Positions 1 to 8,108 of a stretch of DNA of 64,000 nucleotides are shown piece by piece (position 1 is the stretch's first letter; each line of letters starts with the position of its first letter). Below the pieces are notes generated by a model. It ran no database searches. It saw only the letters and a list, made by a program, of their open reading frames with translations, and was not told where the DNA came from. Source of the DNA: CAIWHR01 sp963786625. GTDB taxonomy: Bacteria; Pseudomonadota; Gammaproteobacteria; Burkholderiales; Casimicrobiaceae. The DNA is taken from NCBI GenBank assembly GCA_963786625.1, contig CAWAZS010000007.1, positions 1 through 64,000 on the forward strand, read 5' to 3'. Both the position numbers and the translations under genes were made by a program.

Positions 1-597
1 GCGGACTCCGGTGCTCCGGAGTTGCAAAGCTGCGCCACGAAACATGGTGCCGGACCACGCAGGCTCGGCGAATGGAGGTCGCGGCGGAAACCGTCTGAGA
101 CGCGAGAACCGGAGTCATCGCATGTCGCCCGTCGATTCGGGCCGCTGGTCGTTCGCGCCGCGTGCATGGTGCTGGTCATTGGTTCGGATGCGCGCTGCCG
201 GGTACGAGCCGGTCTGCCGCTGGTCTCGCCGGGAACGCCGCTCCGCGCAATGGGTCTAGTTGTATGCCCGCCGGCAAGTGCGCGTCAACCATTTGCCATG
301 CGACATTTCGTCGCAGTGTTGCAAAAATGAATCAGAAAAACGTGCGGGCGATCATTGGCGATCGCGAGAACTTTGCGATGGGTCAAAGAACCCTTTTCAA
401 ATGCGGTGACGTTTCGCCGCGCCGTATGCCGACGCATGGCGAGCCGGGCACGCGGTGTCATAGGAGAATCGCCCGTCGGTCGCGGTTTGCGGGCACAAAG
501 AAGAGGGGACGCCGTGCGCCTGATCGCGCCAAGGCATCCCCCGTTTGACGTGGATCAACGAAATGCGATCGTTGGATCCGCCGGGTGTCGCCGGTGC
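1..597. other. Stretch without a recognisable gene
   Basis: No reading frame here resembles a known protein, and the short open frames on both strands look like chance frames in GC-rich DNA. A 7-bp stem with a TGCT loop lies at 5-22 and could be the end of a terminator belonging to a gene outside the window. The only other recognisable signal is an FNR/Anr-like site at 545-558. The window edge may cut away the gene that would explain the region. Confidence 0.5.
545..558. promoter_or_regulatory. FNR/Anr-like binding site
   Basis: The sequence reads TTGAC-N4-ATCAA, nine of ten positions of the FNR/Anr consensus TTGAT-N4-ATCAA. It lies about 40 bases beyond the arsM stop codon and no gene clearly starts next to it. 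If it is real it would control a transcript reading towards position 1. One match of this kind can occur by chance, so the assignment is tentative. Confidence 0.35.
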
Positions 598-1455
598 TCA
601 GCGTGAGGCGCTGCCCGGCGCGAATTGCGTGTCCGGCTTGGTCGCGCGGATGAAGGCGCTGATGAACTTGCCGTCGACCTGCTGCGCGATCGCGTCCACG
701 TCGAGCCCTTCGCCGGCCAGGAACTCGCGCGCGTCGTCGACGCCGTAGACGCGCGTGATCTCGATGTCGATCGCGTCGAACCCGGCCGCGGCGAGCTTGC
801 TCGCGGTACTCGTGCATCGGACAGCGCGCCGGCCACGCAGCCGACCCAGAGCTCCATGTTCTTGCGGATCGCAGTCGGGCACGTCGCCGCGCACGACCAC
901 GTCGGACACCGCGAAGCGGCCGCCGGGCTTCAGCACGCGGAAGGCCTCCGCCAGCACCCGGTCCTTGTCGCCGGAGAGGTTGATCACGCAGTTGGAGATG
1001 ATCACGTCGACCGAATTGTCGGGCAGCGGGATGTGCTCGATCTCGCCCTTCAGGAATTCCACGTTGGTCGAGCCCGCTCTTGCGCCTGGTTCTCCTCGGC
1101 GAGCGCGAGCATCTCGTCGGTCATGTCGAGACCGTAGGCCTTGCCGGTCGGGCCGACGCGCCGGGCCGAGAGCAGCACGTCGATGCCGCCGCCCGAGCCG
1201 AGGTCGAGCACCGTCTCGCCCGGCCTGCAGTTCGGCGAGCGCGGTGGGATTGCCGCAGCCGAGCGACGCCAGCAGCGCGGCGTCCGGCACTTCGCCGGCC
1301 TGCCCGCGCGTCGTAGAGGTTGGAGGTGATCGGATCGCAGCAGCCGTCGCGCTCGGAGCGCTGCCGCAGCAGCCGCTCCCGCCCGCCTTGACCCGCAGTG
1401 CGGCCCGACTGTACCGATCGCGCACGATTTCCTTCACATCGTTCGTGGTTGCCAT
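598..1455 (-). CDS. arsM: Arsenite methyltransferase ArsM (frameshifted)
   Basis: This is an S-adenosylmethionine-dependent arsenite methyltransferase, which methylates As(III) in the cytosol. Pieces read in different frames together cover the family: an N-terminal segment with GSGCCGS, then VPDAALLASLGCGNPTAL, the SAM-domain stretch NVEFLKGEIEHIPLPDNSVD, the conserved cysteine in SNCVINLSGDKD, a third cysteine in ELWVGCVAGALS, and a C-terminal tail. At least four single-base frame changes fall near 1310, 1230, 1085 and 800-870, so no continuous reading frame exists as given. The ATG at 1455 has a good AAAGGAG ribosome site and follows the acr3 stop by 15 bases, so it is the last gene of the ars operon. 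The three arsenic-binding cysteines known in ArsM are all visible, which suggests the broken frame is sequence error rather than decay. Confidence 0.85.
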   Translation of the reverse strand: MATTNDVKEIVRDRYSRAALRVKAGGSGCCGSAPSATAAAIRSPPTSTTRGQAGEVPDAALLASLGCGNPTALAELQAGRDGARPRLGRRHRRAALGPARRPDRQGLRSRHDRRDARARRGEPGARAGSTNVEFLKGEIEHIPLPDNSVDVIISNCVINLSGDKDRVLAEAFRVLKPGGRFAVSDVVVRGDVPDCDPQEHGALGRLRGRRAVRCTSTASKLAAAGFDAIDIEITRVYGVDDAREFLAGEGLDVDAIAQQVDGKFISAFIRATKPDTQFAPGSASR

Positions 1456-1470
1456 CGCTGACTCCTTTCG

Positions 1471-2536
1471 TTAACGGACCGTGGCATGGGCAGCGCCGCG
1501 ACCCTCGTACCAGCCCTTGGTGGCGCCGACGACCTTGACCACCGAGAGCATGACGGGAACTTCGATCAACACACCGACGACGGTCGCCAGCGCTGCGCCC
1601 GATTGCAGCCCGAACAGGCTGACCGCCGTGGCGACGGCGAGCTCGAAGAAATTGCTCGCGCCGATCAGCGCCGACGGCCCGGCGACGCAATGGGCGACGC
1701 CGAGCTTCTTGTTGAGCCAGTAGGCGAGTCCGGCATTGAAGTAGACCTGGATCAGGATCGGCACCGCGAGCATGGCGATGACCAGCGGCTGCGCCAGGAT
1801 CTGCCGGCCCTGGAAGCTGAACAGCAGGACGAGCGTGAGGAGCAGGGCGCCGAGCGATATCGGATGCAGCCGCGCGAGCGTCGCGGCGAGCCGCTCCGGA
1901 CCGCCGTCGTGCAGCAGGCGGCGCCGCCAGAGCTGGCTGACGACGACCGGGACGACGATGTACAGCACGACCGAGAGCGCGAGCGTCTCCCACGGCACCG
2001 TGATGCTCGACAGCCCGAGCAGCAGCGCGACGATCGGCGCGAACGCGAACAGCATGATCGTGTCGTTCAACGCGACCTGCGACAGCGTGAAGTTCGGCTC
2101 GCCGTCCGACAGGTTGCTCCAGACGAACACCATCGCCGTGCACGGCGCCGCGGCGAGCAGGATGAGGCCGGCGATGTACGAATCGATCTCGCCGGCGGGC
2201 AACCAGTCCGCGAAGAGGTGGCGCACGAAGATCCAGGCGAGGAGCGCCATCGAGAACGGCTTGACCGCCCAGTTGATGAACAGCGTCACGCCGATGCCCC
2301 GGGCGTGCCGGGTGACGGTGCGGAGCTGCGTGAAGTCGATCTTCAGCAGCATCGGGACGATCATCAGCCAGATCAGCACCGCGACCGGGACGTTGACCTC
2401 CGCGACCTTGAGGCTCCCGACGTAGGTCGACAGTCCCGGCAGCAGCTGCCCGAGCGCGATGCCGGCGACGATGCAGCCGAACACCCACCACGTCAGGTTG
2501 CGCTCGAAGCTGCCGATCGCCTGCTGCTCGCGCCAT
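1471..2536 (-). CDS. acr3: Arsenite efflux permease Acr3
   Basis: This is an ACR3-family arsenite/H+ antiporter of the inner membrane, made of about ten hydrophobic segments. The family cysteine stands in APCTAMVFVWSNL, and the paired WLMIVPMLLKIDF and SFQGRQILAQPLVI segments are typical. The clean frame is open only from about 2484, yet the expected N-terminus (SFERNLTWWVFG) reads upstream in the same frame and reaches a stop before any ATG. The ATG at 2536, two bases past the arsC stop, is in another frame, so a one-base frame change shortly after the start is likely. The gene sits between arsC and arsM and exports the arsenite that ArsC produces. Confidence 0.88.
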
Positions 2537-2538
2537 GG

Positions 2539-3063
2539 TCAGGCCGCCGCGTCGTTGGCGAAGCGGTCTTGCCGATGTCGCGCAGCGCGTTCGCGAGACT
2601 CATCCGGTCGAGCGTTCGCGAGCGGCAGGCTCGCGAACAGCCGGATGCGGTTCATCAGGATGCGACCCGTCTCCGCGAATGCCTTGCGCTTGTCGTCGTC
2701 GCTGCCTTCGACGGCAGCCGGATCGGGAACGCCCCAATGGGCCGTCATCGGCTGTCCCGGCCAGACCGGACAGACTTCGCCCGCCGCGTTGTCGCAGACG
2801 GTGAACACGAAATCGAGCGGCGGCGCCCCGGTCTGCGCAAACTCGTCCCAGCTCTTGCTGCGCAGGCCGTCGGTCGGCATGCGGTTCGCGCGCAGGAATT
2901 CCAGCGCGTACGGATTCACCCGGCCGGCCGGATGCGACCCGGCGCTGTACGAGCGAAAGCGCTCGGCGCCCGCCTGCCGCAGGACGGCCTCGGCGATGAT
3001 GCTGCGCGCCGAGTTTCCGGTGCACAGGAAGAGGACGTTGAAGATGCGCTGCGCGGTGGTCAT
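2539..3063 (-). CDS. arsC: Arsenate reductase ArsC, low-molecular-weight phosphatase fold
   Basis: The N-terminus LFLCTGNSARS is the CX5R phosphate/arsenate loop of LMW-phosphatase-type arsenate reductases, which reduce As(V) to As(III) for export. FTVCDNAAGEVCP carries the second and third cysteines expected of the thioredoxin-coupled type, and AHWGVPDP is a family motif. The last 30 residues do not look right: after ASLPLA a neighbouring frame gives LDRMSLANALRDIGKT, which fits the usual ArsC tail. A one-base change near 2625 probably alters the end, and the true gene may run a little into acr3. It is the second gene of the ars operon, separated from arsR by 145 bases that hold a palindromic repeat. 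Confidence 0.9.
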   Translation of the reverse strand: MTTAQRIFNVLFLCTGNSARSIIAEAVLRQAGAERFRSYSAGSHPAGRVNPYALEFLRANRMPTDGLRSKSWDEFAQTGAPPLDFVFTVCDNAAGEVCPVWPGQPMTAHWGVPDPAAVEGSDDDKRKAFAETGRILMNRIRLFASLPLANARPDESRERAARHRQDRFANDAAA

Positions 3064-3093
3064 GGTGAAATTTCGTGCTCGTGCATTCCGGAT

Positions 3094-3170
3094 GTGGGGC
3101 CGCCTTCAGGCGGCTCGCGATTGTCGGCCTTGCTGCATCCGGCTAAAGCCGGACCCACGACGATTGCGCA
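3094..3170 (-). repeat. 77-bp REP/BIME-like repeat, copy 1
   Basis: This 77-base element lies between arsR and arsC and matches 27774-27850 in the opposite orientation. The outer 33 and 24 bases are nearly identical, while the 20 central bases differ. It holds two inverted repeats, CCGGCTTTAGCCGG and GCCGCCTGAAGGCGGC. Such paired-palindrome elements are typical of REP/BIME sequences. Inside the ars transcript it would form two hairpins between arsR and arsC and could lower or stabilise distal messages. Confidence 0.75.
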
Positions 3171-3208
3171 CCGTAGCGTCATGAAGCCCAAGGTATGCAC
3201 AGGACGTC

Positions 3209-3580
3209 TCAAGCCGTGCGCCGGCGCTTCGGCGCCGGCACGGCGACGGCGGCAATCGGTTGCGGCTTCGGCGCGCATTCGGGAGCGCAGACCGCGCTCG
3301 ACCGGCAGCAGTTCGCGGTGAGATAGCCGAGGAGGCCGTTCATCGCGTCGAGGTCGGCGCGGTACCAGACGAAGCGACCATCCTGTCGGGGCACGATGAG
3401 ACCGGCCCGCGAAAGCTCCTTCAGGTGGAACGACAGCGAGGCGGGCGCGAGTCCCAGCTGCTCGGCCACCTTCCCGGCCGGCAATCCCTCGGGCGCGTGC
3501 TCGACGAGCAGCCGATACACCGCCAATCGCGTTTCCTGGGCGAGCGCCGCAAGCGCGACCAGAACGTTCGACGTTTCCAT
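3209..3580 (-). CDS. arsR: Arsenic-responsive repressor ArsR
   Basis: This 123-aa winged-helix repressor has the ArsR/SmtB fold: helices over residues 5-45, the recognition region LGLAPASLSFHLKELSRAGL and the wing RQDGRFVWYRAD. The C-terminal NCCRSSAVCAPEC supplies several cysteines able to bind As(III), in place of the helix-3 CVC pair of the E. coli plasmid type. The ATG at 3580 lies only nine bases after a perfect -10 hexamer, so the mRNA is probably leaderless. The gene heads the ars operon and its own operator overlaps the promoter. A strong hairpin with a four-base loop (about 3214-3246) covers the end of the gene and could attenuate read-through. Confidence 0.92.
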   Translation of the reverse strand: METSNVLVALAALAQETRLAVYRLLVEHAPEGLPAGKVAEQLGLAPASLSFHLKELSRAGLIVPRQDGRFVWYRADLDAMNGLLGYLTANCCRSSAVCAPECAPKPQPIAAVAVPAPKRRRTA

Positions 3581-3617
3581 ATTTGTACAATTATACGAAT
3601 ATTGTGATTGCTGTCAA
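3579..3617 (-). promoter_or_regulatory. ars operon promoter and ArsR operator
   Basis: Read on the minus strand, -35 TTGACA (3612-3617) and -10 TATAAT (3590-3595) are both perfect and 16 bases apart. An imperfect palindrome, ATATTTGTA-N6-TACGAATAT (3579-3602), spans the -10 and reaches the arsR start codon. Its size and position fit an ArsR dimer site that blocks RNA polymerase until arsenite binds. The distance from the -10 to the ATG leaves at most about three bases of leader. Confidence 0.85.
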
Positions 3618-3680
3618 GCCGGCCCGGGGCGCGACGGCGCCGGAATCGAAGCGCTGCCGCCCGTGCGAACAGGCGCGCGG

Positions 3681-4924
3681 TCACGCCCGGAAGATCAGGT
3701 AGAGGCCGAGCCCCAGCATCGCGAGCCCGCTCACGAGCTTCAGCCAGCGGCCTTCCCGCTCCTGCAGGCGGCGCTGGCTCAAGGTGATCACGCCGATGGC
3801 GAGCACGATGACGTCGTCCAGCATGTAGGCGGCGGTGTAGAGCAGCAGATAGCCGTAGTAGCTCGGTCCCTCCAGCTGCCTCAGCGTCAGGATCCGCGTG
3901 AAGAGCGCGGGAAACCCCGACGTGCAGAGCAATTCGACCAGCTGCACCAGAAGCGCCAGGACGACGGTCCCGATCAACGCCAGCGTCAGGTTCTCGGCGC
4001 GCAGAATCCCGCGCATCCGCGCGTAGATGCCGGGCTTGGCGGCGTCGGGGATGGACAGCGAGATGCCCCAGTCGAACGCCCAGAAATCCTTGAGGTTGAC
4101 GGCGGCGGCCACGATCGCGATGCCGGCGATGACCAGCTCGGATGCGCGCGAGAGTCCGATGAACAGGAACAGGTTGAGCCAGGCGGCCAGGAACGCGAGG
4201 TAGGCGATGCCCTGGATGACGACGAACGTTCCGGCGATCGCCAGCATGCGCGGGCGGTCGTTGAGCGGCGCGAGCAGCGAGATCATCAGGATCAGCACCC
4301 ACATCGAGCAGGGGTTGAAGCCGTCCAGCAATCCCATGACGAGCGTGAACAGCGGCAGGCCCGTGCCGTCGAGAACCAGGGTCCGGCCGAGGATCGTCAC
4401 CTCGAATTCCTCCGGCCCCGGCGTGCCTGCTCCGCAGGTCAGGCTCCCCTCGGCTTCGCAGGTGCCCGCGCCTTCGGTCGCGGCGCGGCCCGTCGTCGCC
4501 GGCGCGCGCGCCAGCGCGTCGCGGATCAGCCGGTCGGTACCGGCTTCCGGTGAATAGCCGACGATGAGCTCACCGCGCACGAAAAGCGCGGGCACGCGTG
4601 CATCGCGCAGCCCATGTGCCGCCGCAAAGTCCCTGAGCCGGTCCAGCGCGCCCGGCTCTCTGCCTACGTCGCGGATCGCGATCCTGAGTTCCGGCCGTTC
4701 CCGACCGAGCGTGGCGAGAAACGCCTCGGCGCTGGCGCAATGCGGGCAACCCTCGCGCACGAACGCCTCGATGTCGAAGGGCTGCGTGCGCGACCGCGCT
4801 CGCCTCCGCCGCCGGACGCGCGGGGCTGGTCGGCGAACCCGGCGACCGGCGACAGCAGCATCGCCGCCACGATCAGCAGCACCGATCCCCTATGCAGCAG
4901 CGCGCGGGGGAACTCGATCGACAT
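3681..4924 (-). CDS. Exported thioredoxin-like domain fused to DsbD/CcdA-like membrane protein (frameshifted)
   Basis: The ATG at 4924 opens a signal peptide (a hydrophobic stretch ending SPVAGFADQP). After a one-base frame change near 4790 the protein continues with a thioredoxin/glutaredoxin-like domain whose active site is CPHC in VREGCPHCASAEAFL and whose cis-proline region is VPALFVRGELIVGYS. The C-terminal two thirds has about six membrane segments, with cysteines in FNPCSMWVLILM and ELLCTSGFPALFTR placed like the redox cysteine pair of DsbD/CcdA. This suggests that electrons are passed across the inner membrane to a periplasmic thiol domain. The gene ends 100 bases upstream of the arsR promoter on the same strand. 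The substrate is unknown, and any link with arsenic or metal stress is only positional. Confidence 0.7.
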
Positions 4925-5179
4925 GCCCGAAATATAGCGTGGGCGCCGGCCATGCAGCCACGGACGCATTTGATCCTGGACAGTCTTTGCGCTGGTTCGA
5001 GCGCAAGTGCGTGGAATCGCAGGGAATCGGCCGGGCGGTCGCGCGCGGGAAGGCAGGATCTGCGCGGATTCGGCGATAATGGAAGCTTCGCCCGCGGTCG
5101 ATTCCGTATCCACCCCGACCGCGCGGCACCAATGTCGACGCGCCTGCCGCGTCGCATCGACCCCATCCATGGAGCCCTC

Positions 5180-7045
5180 ATGCCGTTGACCCGTGCCCGC
5201 TTCCTTTTTGCCCTTGCGCTCGCGGCGCTGGCACTGCCCGTGCTGGCGCAGACCGGCGCCGGCGTGCCGGCCACGGATCCGCAAGCGCTGCTGCAGGCAG
5301 CGAAGGCCGCGACCGGCGGCAAGGCCTGGGACGCGTTCTCGACCCAGCGCAGCACGGTGCGCCTGACCACGGGCGGGATGACCGGGAAGGTCGAGCGCTG
5401 GGTCGACATCAAGACCGGCCGCTCGTACCTCAAGTTCGCAGTGGGTCCGCTCACCGGCGCGCAGGGCTTCGACGGCAAGGTGGCGTGGTCGCAGGACGGC
5501 GGCGGGGAATCGCACGCGGAGGTCTCGTCGGTCGCGAAGGAGCTCGCCGTCAATGCCGCGTACCGCGACAAGCTCGCGTTCTGGTATCCCGAGCGCGGCA
5601 AGGCGACGATCGCATTCAAGGAGCACGTCACCGCCGGCGCCCAGGGTTACGACGTGGTCACGCTGACGCCCGAGGGCGGACGTCCCTTCGAGTTCTGGAT
5701 CAACTCCGACAACCGGCTGATCGAGCGGCTGGTCGAGTCCGAGGGGGCGCAGACCCGCACCGAGCTGTACGCCGACTTCCGCGGCGTGCAGGGCGTCAAG
5801 CTGCCGTTCCACGTGCGCGCGATGCGCGGCCAGGACATCAAGCAGGAGGAGATCGTCAATGTCGAGACGGTCGAATACAACGTGCCGATCGACGGCATCG
5901 CGTTCGGTCCGACCGGACAGCCGCCCGTCGACTGGACGTTCCCGGAAGGCAGGAAGGCGGTGGACGTGCCCTTCGAGCTCGCGAACGGGCACATGTACGT
6001 GCAGGCGAAGATCAACGGCAAGGGACCGTTCCGCCTGCTGCTCGACATCGGCGGCGTCAACGTGCTGGTGCCCGAGGTCGCGGAGTTGCTCGGCCTCGTG
6101 CCCGAAGGCAGGGTGCCCGCCGCGGGCGGCGGTGCGGCGAACGAGTATGTCGAGCTCGCCAAGCTGCGCTCGCTCGACATCGGCGGCATCACGCTGACCG
6201 ATCAGCTCTTCGCGGTGATCCCGCTGCGCGCCTACGGGCGGCGCGTCGAAGGCATGGAACTGGACGGGCTCGTTGGCTACGAGCTCTTCATGCGCTTTCC
6301 CGGAAAGATCGACTACCAGAAGGGTCAGGTCACGTTCTACGAGCCTTCCGCCTTCCGTTACGCCGGCAAGGGCACTCGGCTGCCGTATCGCTTCAACGGC
6401 CACGTCCCGCAGGTCGAGGCCACGTTGGACGGAATCCCCGGGGTGTTCGACCTCGACACCGGCGCGCGCAGCTCACTGACGCTGGCCGGCCCGTTCTGGA
6501 AGGAGCACAAGCTCGACGCGAAATATGGCGCGAAGCAGGAGGTGATCGCCGGCGCAGGTCTCGGTGGCGCGGCCCGGGCGCTGCTCGGGCGGGCCGGGTC
6601 GTTCAAGCTGGGCGATGTCGAGATCAAGGCCCCGGTCGCGATGCTGTCGACGGCCGCCGGCGGCGTCTTCAACGAGGGGGGCTACGCGGGGAACGTCGGG
6701 TACGGCGTGCTGCACCGCTTCAACCTGGTGCTCGACTATCCGCACGAGCAGCTTTTCGTCGAGCCGAATGCGGCCGCGGGCACGCCCGACGTCCACGACC
6801 GCGCCGGCCTGTGGATCGAGCGCGTGGACAAGGGCTTCGAGCTCATCGAGGTCGTGCCCGGCGGCGCGGGAGCGCAGGCCGGATTGAAGAAGGGCGACGT
6901 CGTCGTCGCTGTCGACGGCGTGCCAGCCACGGAGATCAAGCTATTCCAGTTGCGCGACCGGTTGCGCGCCGCGCCCGGGACGAAGCTACGTCTGAACCTC
7001 GCCGACGGACGCGAGGGGACGGTGACGCTGAAGGACCTGATCTGA
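5180..7045 (+). CDS. Exported aspartyl protease-like protein with two retropepsin-type lobes and a PDZ domain
   Basis: The 621-aa product starts with a signal peptide (LFALALAALALPVLAQ). Residues about 30-250 resemble an outer-membrane-lipoprotein-carrier-like beta region. Two retropepsin-like segments follow: one around RLLLDIGGVNVLVPEVAELL and one around GVFDLDTGARSSLTL. A PDZ domain closes the protein (DKGFELIEVVPGGAGAQAGL, then KKGDVVVAVDGVPA). The second lobe has the classic D-T-G, while the first reads D-I-G. Proteins of this build are usually called aspartyl protease/PDZ proteins, and few are characterised. I chose the ATG at 5180 because the frame upstream is not protein-like and the signal peptide starts there. 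The gene diverges from the thioredoxin-like gene. Confidence 0.75.
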   Translation: MPLTRARFLFALALAALALPVLAQTGAGVPATDPQALLQAAKAATGGKAWDAFSTQRSTVRLTTGGMTGKVERWVDIKTGRSYLKFAVGPLTGAQGFDGKVAWSQDGGGESHAEVSSVAKELAVNAAYRDKLAFWYPERGKATIAFKEHVTAGAQGYDVVTLTPEGGRPFEFWINSDNRLIERLVESEGAQTRTELYADFRGVQGVKLPFHVRAMRGQDIKQEEIVNVETVEYNVPIDGIAFGPTGQPPVDWTFPEGRKAVDVPFELANGHMYVQAKINGKGPFRLLLDIGGVNVLVPEVAELLGLVPEGRVPAAGGGAANEYVELAKLRSLDIGGITLTDQLFAVIPLRAYGRRVEGMELDGLVGYELFMRFPGKIDYQKGQVTFYEPSAFRYAGKGTRLPYRFNGHVPQVEATLDGIPGVFDLDTGARSSLTLAGPFWKEHKLDAKYGAKQEVIAGAGLGGAARALLGRAGSFKLGDVEIKAPVAMLSTAAGGVFNEGGYAGNVGYGVLHRFNLVLDYPHEQLFVEPNAAAGTPDVHDRAGLWIERVDKGFELIEVVPGGAGAQAGLKKGDVVVAVDGVPATEIKLFQLRDRLRAAPGTKLRLNLADGREGTVTLKDLI

Positions 7046-7093
7046 GGCGGGTGGTTGCGCGAATTGCCCTGGCGGCGGGTGCCGGGTCGAGAT

Positions 7094-7516
7094 TCAGAGC
7101 TTCGCGGCCGTCATTCCGAGCGCCCTGGCGCTCGCGACCATCGGCTGATCGAGGCAGAGGATCACCTTCGTGCCCAGACTCTCGGCGATGGCGAGGTGGA
7201 GCGCGTCGCCGGCGCGCAGTTTCAGCGTGTCACTACCCGCCAGTTCGGCGGCGCGGCGGAAATCCTCGCGCACCGGAACGGCAATCGTGCAGTGCTTCTG
7301 CGCGAATTCCCGCATCCGCGCCGTCGCCTGTGCGGCGAGTTTCGCCGTTGCCTGACCTGCCCGGACCTTGATCGCGGCCGCCGAGGCGAACTCGACCATC
7401 GTCCACTCGCTGATCGCGGGCGACTCGTCCGACGACTCCAGGAAATCGATGACAGCGTCGGTCATCGCCTCGCGGATGAACAGCGGAACCAGCGCGCTCG
7501 TGTCGACGTAGACCAT
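7094..7516 (-). CDS. vapC: VapC-type PIN-domain toxin
   Basis: This 140-aa PIN-domain ribonuclease has the acidic metal-binding residues in MVYVDTSALVPLF, in the region EWTMVEFASA, in LRAGDALHLA and near LCLDQPMVASA. VapC toxins cut RNA, often initiator tRNA or rRNA, when the antitoxin is lost. The start codon shares one base with the stop of the upstream antitoxin gene, the usual translational coupling. The 3' end faces the aspartyl protease gene. Confidence 0.88.
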   Translation of the reverse strand: MVYVDTSALVPLFIREAMTDAVIDFLESSDESPAISEWTMVEFASAAAIKVRAGQATAKLAAQATARMREFAQKHCTIAVPVREDFRRAAELAGSDTLKLRAGDALHLAIAESLGTKVILCLDQPMVASARALGMTAAKL

Positions 7517-7785
7517 CAGTACCGGCTTTCGCGGCGCATGCCCGCCACCACCGGCGTCGTAACCTTCTGCCCGGTGACGAACCGGCGCAGCCGGCGCACG
7601 TCAGCCTTGCCGATGGCGCGGCCTTCGGCGGCCAGGATCAGGCGCCCGCCCGGGGCAACCTCGGCAATCAGCGTATCGCCTTCGCCGACGCGGAGCTGCC
7701 TGGCCGACTCTGCCGGCAGGCGCACCGCGAGGCTGTTGCCCCATTTCGACACCGTAAGTTCCAGACGCGACGCCTTGGTTGCCAT
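7516..7785 (-). CDS. vapB: VapB-type AbrB/MazE-fold antitoxin
   Basis: The first 50 residues form a swapped-hairpin AbrB/MazE DNA-binding domain (LTVSKWGNSLAVRLPAE, then VGEGDTLIAEV). The 40-residue tail, ending VVAGMRRESRY, would wrap the PIN toxin. The protein neutralises VapC and, with it, represses the operon through the palindrome just upstream. The stop overlaps the vapC start by one base. Confidence 0.87.
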   Translation of the reverse strand: MATKASRLELTVSKWGNSLAVRLPAESARQLRVGEGDTLIAEVAPGGRLILAAEGRAIGKADVRRLRRFVTGQKVTTPVVAGMRRESRY

Positions 7786-7798
7786 GGCAGGATCCGTA

Positions 7799-7847
7799 AT
7801 GTATATCTACGTATCTACATCATCGAGTGGAACTGGCGCAGTGTCAA
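7799..7847 (-). promoter_or_regulatory. vapBC promoter and operator
   Basis: On the minus strand a perfect -35 TTGACA (7842-7847) is followed after 17 bases by a weak -10 GATGAT (7819-7824). The predicted transcription start falls inside an imperfect palindrome, ATGTAGATACGTAGATATACAT read on the minus strand over 7799-7820 (written as two overlapping halves, ATGTAGATACG and TAGATATACAT). This is where a VapBC complex would bind to repress its own operon. The -35 lies inside the tail of the PIN-gene remnant. Confidence 0.65.
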
Positions 7848-8010
7848 TACGCCGTACTGCCTGACCTCTGCCGGATCGCCAGTCCGGCGCCGTCAGCAGG
7901 CACACGAGCGCATCGAAGAGCGCAATTGCGGCTGACGGATCGTCCAGGAACGCCCATCGCATCGCCGTAGCCGCGTCGATGCCGACCGCGGCCGTCTTCG
8001 ACGGGATCAC
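7807..8010 (-). pseudogene. Probable remnant of a second PIN-domain toxin gene
   Basis: The frame reads AVGIDAATAMRWAFLDD, then FDALVCLLTAPDW. This resembles the N-terminal strand and first acidic residue of a VapC-type PIN domain, but the reading stops being PIN-like after the tryptophan. In a neighbouring frame DPAEVRQYGVLTLRQF could be the tail of such a domain, which would make this an internally deleted toxin gene. It is far shorter than a PIN protein (about 130 aa) and lies directly upstream of intact vapBC. The similarity is judged by eye and is weak. Confidence 0.35.
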
Positions 8011-8108
8011 GGCCTCGGGTGGTCGCAGCGGGCAATGGGGCTGGCTACCGAAGCCTCTGGCAGAATAGCCAAGCTGCCCGGCATACGGTCCAACGATGTA
8101 GGTAAATC

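Noticed and set aside
598..3063. Split ars genes considered as decayed pseudogenes
   Set aside because: All key residues survive across frames and the same kind of change occurs in essential genes, so sequence error is more likely.
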